DNA of 9,047 nt from contig JACMQD010000519.1 of assembly GCA_014377155.1 (NCBI GenBank), positions 1-9,047 of the forward strand, read 5' to 3'. The notes under the pieces were generated by a model. The model searched no databases, was not told the DNA's origin, and was given only the letters and a program-made list of their open reading frames with translations. Below, piece by piece: positions 4,153 to 9,047 of this stretch (position 1 is its first letter; each line of letters begins with the position of its first letter). A program made the position numbers and the translations under genes. Source of the stretch: Herminiimonas sp. GTDB taxonomy: Bacteria > Pseudomonadota > Gammaproteobacteria > Burkholderiales > Burkholderiaceae.

Positions 4153-7100
4153 CTAACGTGCGTCCTTCTGCAAACCTTCCTGGAGCATCGCCATCATTTC
4201 TCTGGCCGACATTCTTGCCGCCAGGTCACTACCTTCCAGCAAACTATCGGCCAGATCGCGCTTGTGCTTGTGCAAGTTGACGATTGATTCTTCGATTGTG
4301 TGACGCGCCACCAGCCGGTAGATGGTGACCGGGCGCAGCTGGCCCATCCGGTGCGCGCGATCCGAAGCCTGATCTTCGACCGCCGGATTCCACCATGGGT
4401 CCATGTGGATCACATAGTCGGCGGCGGTCAGATTGATGCCAATACCGCCGGCTTTCAGACTGATGAGGAAAACGTCGCCGTCGCCGGCTTGAAACGCGTC
4501 GACGCGGATTTTGCGCTGTTGCATCGGCGTGGCGCCGTCCAGATATTGATACTGGATGGCGCGTTGGTCGAGATGGGCACGGATCAGGTTCAAGTGGTCG
4601 ACGAACTGGCTGAACACCAGTACCTTGTGCCGGTTTAGAAGCAGTTCATCGAGCAGCTCGGCGAAGGCGGCAAGCTTGCTGCTGGCCAGACCCAATTCGG
4701 GCGCGACCAATTGCGGATTGCAGCAGGCACGCCGCAGCCGCATGATTTCAGCCAATATCTGGATCGACTTTTGTCCGGCCGATGCCGTGCTCGTTTCATT
4801 CACCGCAGCCAGCCGCTCCAGCGCTGTGCGGCGCAAGGTTTCGTACAGTGCGCGCTCTTCCGCAGACAAATCAATTTGCAGCACGATCTCGGTGCGTGAC
4901 GGCAGTTCGGACAATACCTGCGTCTTGGTGCGCCGCAGGATGAATGGTTGGATCAGGCGTTTGAGGTGCGTGCGGGCGGCGCTTTGGGCGGCTTTATCTT
5001 GCCCGCGTTCGATCGGATTGGCGAAGCGCTGGTTAAATTGGTCAAGCGAGCCAAGCAAGCCTGGGTTGATGAAGCGGAACAGGTTCCACAATTCGCCCAG
5101 ATGGTTTTCCAGCGGCGTGCCGGTGGCGGCCATGCGGAAGGCGCCTGACAACGCCATTACGGCTTGCGAACGTTTGGTTTGTGCGTTCTTGATGGCTTGC
5201 GCCTCGTCGAGCACGATCGTGTGCCACTGCACACCTGCGAACAGTTCTGCTTCTTGCTGCAGCAATCCGTAGCTGGCGATTACCAGATCAAACGGCTGCA
5301 GCGTAGTCAGCGCTTCTTTGCGATCGCCGGCGCCGAACAACATCACCTTGAGGGTCGGTGCAAAACGTGCAATCTCGCTCATCCAGTTCATGCACACCGA
5401 GGTCGGCGCCACGACCAAGGCCGGCCCCTGTGGCGCGCGATCCAGAATCAGCGCCAGTGCTTGCAGCGTCTTGCCCAGGCCCATATCATCGGCCAAACAG
5501 GCGCCGACACCCCAGTGTGCGAGTCGTGCCAACCATTCAAAACCGGCTAATTGATAGTCGCGCAGCTCTGCCTGCAGTGTGCCGGGCAATTGCGGCGTCA
5601 AGGTCTCGACTTCTTGCAACCGAGCCAGATGCTGCTTCCACGCTTTATCGGCTTTCAATCTGCCGCTATCGTGCGCTTCGTCTGCCAGTTCTTCCAACGC
5701 GAACGCGGCGAGCGGATGGACTCGCGCGCCGTTTCCGTGCAGTTCACCGAACGCTGTCAGGTCAGACAGGCGGCGATGGAATTCTTCGGTCAAGGCCAGA
5801 AATTCGTTGTTGCCCAGCGCCAGGAAACGGCCTTGGCTATGGTTCAGCAGTTCCAGCAATTGGCGCAGGTCGAGCACCTTCCCTTCGTCCACCTGCAGCG
5901 TGCCGCCGGCTGCGAACCAGTCCTTGTCGGCCATGATCGAGAGCCGGAATTGTTTGAAGCCGAGGCGTGCACCTACCTTGAATTTCTCGCCCTCAGGCCA
6001 GGCCAGCACGATGCTGCCGGGCGCTTGGTCCTGTAGTTGCAGCAAGAGTTCCAGGCAGTCTTCCGGCTCGTTCAACAGCCACTCGCCATGGGCTTGTTCG
6101 GCTCTTGTCAATGCCGGGCAGGCGGCGATGCATTGTTGTTCGGCGCGGCTTTCCCCGGCCAAATCACGACGTGCCTGCAACGGCTTACCAGCGACTTCGG
6201 CAATCACGTTTTCGGCGCCGTGACCTGGTGCGTAGTACGGACCGCCGTCGGCTAACGGCCGCACCAGCACTTGCATGCGCAAACCGAGCTGATGCGGCAG
6301 CAAATGCACGTGCAGCCGCTGATCGGCATCGATTTGTTCGACATTGGATGCGCCGCCGCCAATGTCGGACTGCACCGTGACCAGCGACGAGATCGCGCTG
6401 ATGGCTTGCAGCACTTTTTCCTTGGCCTGCGCCGGAACGGACAGGCCGTTGCCGATAATCGCGGCGATGCGCCGATGTTCCTCATTGATGCTCAGCACGC
6501 GTAGCCGGGTCGGCGTTTCTTTGGTAATCAGAACGTTGTCGGAGTCAGTCGTGATCGTCGGTTGCAGACTCAGGGTGAGCTTGCCACCGCTTTCCTTGAT
6601 CAGGATTTCAGGTTCGCTGTGCAACAGTTCGACCCGCGCGGCCGGTGCATCGAGCCAGAATGCCAACGGGTGACCAACCAATGCCGCGACCGCTCTTTTG
6701 GGGTTCAATTCGTAACGCACGCCGCCGTAATAATGGCTCATGTCGCTGATGGCCGCGCACACGCGCAAGTCTTGGGGCGTCAGGAAATCGATCTTTCCCG
6801 GTTCTTCGCGCAGCCGTTTGAGCGCCACTGGCCGACCTTTGGTCCAATGGCCGCGCGCATCGCACTTTTGTTCGCGTGGCTCGACTTGGGTCATCCCGTA
6901 CGCCGGGTCGTAGGACAGCATCCAAACCAGTCTTGTCTGCGCCTCTTTTTTGGCAGAACCGGCGCCGCTGCCGCCGCCTTGCTGTAAGTTGATCAGTGCG
7001 GTCAATTGACGCTGCCATGGCTCTTGCCGCTCAAACCAGTCGGCGGCATCGGTCAGGCCATATTGCTTGCGCAAAACCTTGGCACGCTCTGCATACGGCG

Positions 7101-8376
7101 CCTTGCCGATGCGCCCTAACAGGCCGGCCACCTGGGCCGAGATCAAGTGCAAACCGGCTTTGTCGGTGCGAGCAAGCAGCTCGACCAATTGCTTTTCGTG
7201 CTGGTTCAATTGCGGCAAACCTAGCCAGTACAGCAGCAGTGGGTAAAACATTTGCGCCAGAGGCAATTTACCGTTGTCACGGTCAAGCGCTGCTTCCGGT
7301 TTCGATGTGCCGCCCTGTACCAGTCGTAGCGTCTGCAACTGGAAATATACCGCCAGACGTTCGTAGGGATAGCCCGAACGTAGCGCCTGCTCGAGATAAG
7401 TATCGGCCTGTTTGTGCATTTTAGGATCGACGCAGCGCATCATGGCCACTACGTACAGGTAACCGCAAACGCCTTCGATAAAGACGTGGCGTTTGCCTGA
7501 CTTCTTGCGGGCCGTCTTCAGCGCGGCTTCAAAGGCGCTCACTGCGCCGGCGTGATCGCCGCGCAACAGCAGAATCGAGGCGCGTAAAAATTGGATGATG
7601 CTGCCTTCGCGCTTTTCAATCAGGCCCCATGCGTCGTCGAGCCGACCGCACAGCATGAACGACTCAGCCAGTTCTGTCACAAAGGCGGCGGACACCTCTG
7701 CAGTGCCAGTTTGCTCCAGAAGTTGTTCGGCCGACTTGAGTATGGCGGGACCACTTTCGAGTGCGTTGTCGGTGTGAGACAGGAAAAACGCCAATACCAC
7801 TTGTTGCATTCCGGGATGAAACCGTTCGATCATTTCAGGATTGAACGGTGCGCCGCACAGGGTGATGAGTGGATGGCGCTCCTTGGCCTCATAAGAGCCT
7901 TCACACAATTCCAGCCAGCGATTCACGTCCTGTTGTGGCTGGCCGCGCAGCAGCGCCATCTGCAAGCGACCGAGCTGCTGCTGGTAGGTTATCCGATAAT
8001 AATAATAATCTGGAACGTTGTTAAGCGATTCGATGGCTTCACATAACGGGTCGAAAACCCGCTCCATCATCGCGCTCCGAATGGCGGGCCAGACCAGCGC
8101 CTCGACGCAGACATGGCCGCCACCATTGACGATCTTGGTCAAGCCTTGCTTGACCAATCGCTCCAGATTCGGTCCGATGGTGGCCGCATTGTAGGCGCGA
8201 CCGTCGCGATGTTTAATGCCGGCGTGACGGAGATGATCTGTCAGTGCAGTTTTACCAAGCGAGGCCCTGTTGAGCGCGAGTAACGCCAGGATCATTTTTT
8301 CGTCGGAATCGCAGTTCTCGTAGCGATCAATCAAGTTTTTTGGGGCCATGCAGTCAACGGGGAGTTTCTCACCCAC
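4153..8376 (-). CDS. SNF2/RapA-type DEAD/H helicase-like ATPase with long N-terminal extension
   Basis: This is a 1407-residue SWI2/SNF2-family dsDNA translocase of unknown target. The C-terminal motor is complete: RDYQLAGFEWL Q-motif region, Walker A DDMGLGKT (Lys about 969), TSVCMNW, DEAQ box (Asp 1057), TGTPLEN (1085-1091), KVLVFSQF (about 1251), then SLKAGGIGINLTAAD and QASDRAHRMGQ (1336-1346) with arginine fingers. The first ~110 residues resemble a winged helix (LLALNRASLGKTALTDHL to VKQGLTKIV). Residues ~110-470 are helical and TPR-like. Residues ~480-900 are an SNF2-associated region of no clear fold. The frame opens with a GTG at 8376 (weak GGA 5 bases upstream); an ATG nine codons in (8349) is an alternative. 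Stop is TAG at 4153-4155. It stands alone on the minus strand, with no co-directional partner close by except VapBC upstream. It could be a housekeeping RapA-like remodeller or a defence-type ATPase; the sequence does not decide. Confidence 0.92.
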   Translation of the reverse strand: MGEKLPVDCMAPKNLIDRYENCDSDEKMILALLALNRASLGKTALTDHLRHAGIKHRDGRAYNAATIGPNLERLVKQGLTKIVNGGGHVCVEALVWPAIRSAMMERVFDPLCEAIESLNNVPDYYYYRITYQQQLGRLQMALLRGQPQQDVNRWLELCEGSYEAKERHPLITLCGAPFNPEMIERFHPGMQQVVLAFFLSHTDNALESGPAILKSAEQLLEQTGTAEVSAAFVTELAESFMLCGRLDDAWGLIEKREGSIIQFLRASILLLRGDHAGAVSAFEAALKTARKKSGKRHVFIEGVCGYLYVVAMMRCVDPKMHKQADTYLEQALRSGYPYERLAVYFQLQTLRLVQGGTSKPEAALDRDNGKLPLAQMFYPLLLYWLGLPQLNQHEKQLVELLARTDKAGLHLISAQVAGLLGRIGKAPYAERAKVLRKQYGLTDAADWFERQEPWQRQLTALINLQQGGGSGAGSAKKEAQTRLVWMLSYDPAYGMTQVEPREQKCDARGHWTKGRPVALKRLREEPGKIDFLTPQDLRVCAAISDMSHYYGGVRYELNPKRAVAALVGHPLAFWLDAPAARVELLHSEPEILIKESGGKLTLSLQPTITTDSDNVLITKETPTRLRVLSINEEHRRIAAIIGNGLSVPAQAKEKVLQAISAISSLVTVQSDIGGGASNVEQIDADQRLHVHLLPHQLGLRMQVLVRPLADGGPYYAPGHGAENVIAEVAGKPLQARRDLAGESRAEQQCIAACPALTRAEQAHGEWLLNEPEDCLELLLQLQDQAPGSIVLAWPEGEKFKVGARLGFKQFRLSIMADKDWFAAGGTLQVDEGKVLDLRQLLELLNHSQGRFLALGNNEFLALTEEFHRRLSDLTAFGELHGNGARVHPLAAFALEELADEAHDSGRLKADKAWKQHLARLQEVETLTPQLPGTLQAELRDYQLAGFEWLARLAHWGVGACLADDMGLGKTLQALALILDRAPQGPALVVAPTSVCMNWMSEIARFAPTLKVMLFGAGDRKEALTTLQPFDLVIASYGLLQQEAELFAGVQWHTIVLDEAQAIKNAQTKRSQAVMALSGAFRMAATGTPLENHLGELWNLFRFINPGLLGSLDQFNQRFANPIERGQDKAAQSAARTHLKRLIQPFILRRTKTQVLSELPSRTEIVLQIDLSAEERALYETLRRTALERLAAVNETSTASAGQKSIQILAEIMRLRRACCNPQLVAPELGLASSKLAAFAELLDELLLNRHKVLVFSQFVDHLNLIRAHLDQRAIQYQYLDGATPMQQRKIRVDAFQAGDGDVFLISLKAGGIGINLTAADYVIHMDPWWNPAVEDQASDRAHRMGQLRPVTIYRLVARHTIEESIVNLHKHKRDLADSLLEGSDLAARMSAREMMAMLQEGLQKDAR

Positions 8377-8388
8377 CGATTTCCATAA

Positions 8389-8419
8389 ATTGTAATGAAT
8401 ACCAAAATAAATCAGTCAA
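8389..8419 (-). promoter_or_regulatory. Tentative promoter for the SNF2 gene
   Basis: On the minus strand TTGACT (8414-8419) and TACAAT (8389-8394) resemble -35 and -10 boxes, with a 19-bp spacer that is longer than ideal. They lie just upstream of the GTG at 8376. A start at the ATG 8349 would leave a more normal 5' leader. This is a weak prediction. Confidence 0.35.
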
Positions 8420-8452
8420 CATGTTCCGATTTCTTGCTTCCTGCCTGCCGCC

Positions 8453-8548
8453 TTAAAGTTTCTTCCAGCCGTGCTTCGGCAACAGCGGCGCGGCGATCAA
8501 CGCAGACAAGTCGTTCGGCTTGTACAATCTCTTGTTTATTTTGACATG
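8453..8548 (-). other. Possible short ORF or gene remnant between SNF2 and vapC
   Basis: A minus-strand frame ending at TAA 8453-8455 reads KINKRLYKPNDLSALIAAP and then LLPKHGWKKL. It is protein-like in composition but has no ATG or GTG start; only a TTG within it (LYKPND) is available, with no ribosome site. It overlaps the end of vapC in another frame. It may be the tail of a decayed gene. The rest of 8377-8549 shows nothing else. Confidence 0.2.
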
Positions 8549-8549
8549 A

Positions 8550-8960
8550 TTAAGGTGACTTAAATGGATTGCAAATCGTTAGCTGTCGCTCAATGACCTG
8601 CCCATCCTGCATGTCCTCCGAATACAACGTAGTGCAACCGGCGATCAACGCGGCCGACACAATCAACGCATCATAGACCGACAAGCCGTAGCGTTCGGCC
8701 ACCTGCGTGGCCCGGTCATGCGTTTCAAGCGAGAGCCCCACCACCGGGAAGACTGCCCGCACCTGCGCCAGGACTTCCCGGATCTCCGGCCACGACATGC
8801 GCAGCTTGCGCAAGGCCACCGAGGCGAATTCATTCAGCACCTGCACGCTGATCACGCCGCCAATGGCCAGCAATTCTTCCGCACGATCGGCTTTGGCGAC
8901 ATCGCCCGACAACAAGTACAGCACAATATTCGTATCGAAGAAAACGTCAGCCTCGCTCAT
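8550..8960 (-). CDS. vapC: VapC-family toxin, PIN-domain ribonuclease
   Basis: This is a 136-residue PIN-domain toxin. VapC proteins are Mg-dependent RNases that cleave tRNA or rRNA and are held inactive by VapB. The start chosen is the ATG at 8960 (MSEADVFFDTNIVLYLL), which places the first catalytic Asp at residue 9 as usual; an ATG two codons earlier is also possible. The four acidic PIN positions are visible: Asp9 in FFDTN, Glu44 in VLNEFASV, Asp97 in VYDALIVSAA, and Glu115/Asp116 in LYSEDMQDG. The start overlaps the vapB stop (TGA 8947-8949) by 14 bases, so the two are translationally coupled. Stop is TAA 8550-8552. The protein appears intact and active-site complete. Confidence 0.9.
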   Translation of the reverse strand: MSEADVFFDTNIVLYLLSGDVAKADRAEELLAIGGVISVQVLNEFASVALRKLRMSWPEIREVLAQVRAVFPVVGLSLETHDRATQVAERYGLSVYDALIVSAALIAGCTTLYSEDMQDGQVIERQLTICNPFKSP

Positions 8961-9047
8961 TGGCATCCAGTCGGTCAAACTTGAAATCGGCGGGCAAACG
9001 GCCACGGTATTTGCGCAAGCGGGCAAGCAGCTCGCGGGCGCCGGGAG
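8947..9047 (-). CDS. vapB: VapB-family antitoxin, C-terminal part (start outside window)
   Basis: In a different frame from vapC, 32 codons run in from the right edge to a TGA at 8947-8949. They read GARELLARLRKYRGRLP followed by ADFKFDRLDANERG. The LPxDFKFDRxxANER tail is the characteristic C-terminus of many VapB antitoxins, the part that inserts into the VapC active site. The DNA-binding N-terminus lies beyond the window. Its overlap with the vapC start confirms a vapBC operon on the minus strand. Confidence 0.85.
   Translation of the reverse strand, partial: PGARELLARLRKYRGRLPADFKFDRLDANERG

Noticed and set aside
7997..8011. Short ATA/AAT repeat run as a possible phase-variable tract
   Set aside because: It is a trinucleotide run encoding four Tyr residues in frame, so length changes would not shift the frame, and it is too short to suggest variability.
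4300..8046. Many + strand ORFs of 60-240 codons opposite the SNF2 gene
   Set aside because: The minus strand encodes a continuous SNF2 protein with all helicase motifs, so these are composition-driven antisense frames.

Overview
The window looks like chromosomal or large-plasmid DNA of a proteobacterium, most likely a betaproteobacterium of the Burkholderiales. This is inferred from the moderately GC-rich coding style, the ParDE and VapBC types, the long SNF2-family ATPase and the mix of IS6, Tn3 and IS200/IS605-type relics. No marker in the window fixes the taxon.

Layout. Positions 1-178 hold the C-terminal end of an unidentified gene on the + strand. Positions 350-4128 are a patch of broken mobile DNA. 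It starts with a decayed but nearly full-length IS6-family element in minus orientation (350-1184). Next comes the 3' part of an IS200/IS605-type tnpB gene (1185-1926) with its right-end hairpin and a probable omega-RNA region. A short charged ORF (1884-2117) follows, whose start codon lies inside the tnpB right end. Then come a complete ParD-ParE toxin-antitoxin pair on the minus strand (2218-2746) with a 32-bp palindromic operator, and the last ~189 codons of a Tn3-family transposase (minus strand, 2879-3447). A second IS6-family copy in plus orientation, missing its 5' half, cuts that transposase and runs to 4043. An 85-bp stretch ending in one more IS6-type terminus (4044-4128) closes the patch.

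Positions 4153-9047 look like stable genome. A 1407-codon SNF2/RapA-type ATPase gene lies on the minus strand, and a VapB-VapC toxin-antitoxin pair lies further right on the same strand. vapB runs off the window end.

How the parts relate. The two IS6 copies face each other in opposite orientation and bracket relics of at least two other transposon families plus one intact addiction module. The most likely history is repeated insertion followed by IS6-mediated deletion, because three genes (tnpB, the Tn3 tnpA and the second IS6 tnp) are cut exactly at or inside IS6 sequence. ParDE may have arrived as a Tn3 passenger. ParDE and VapBC both appear complete in the parts visible, while none of the transposases does. 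I see no convincing new multi-gene system. The most interesting points are the tnpB relic with a non-canonical RuvC-II site and its possible RNA, the RE-borne translation start, and the large SNF2 protein with an uncharacterised N-terminal two thirds.
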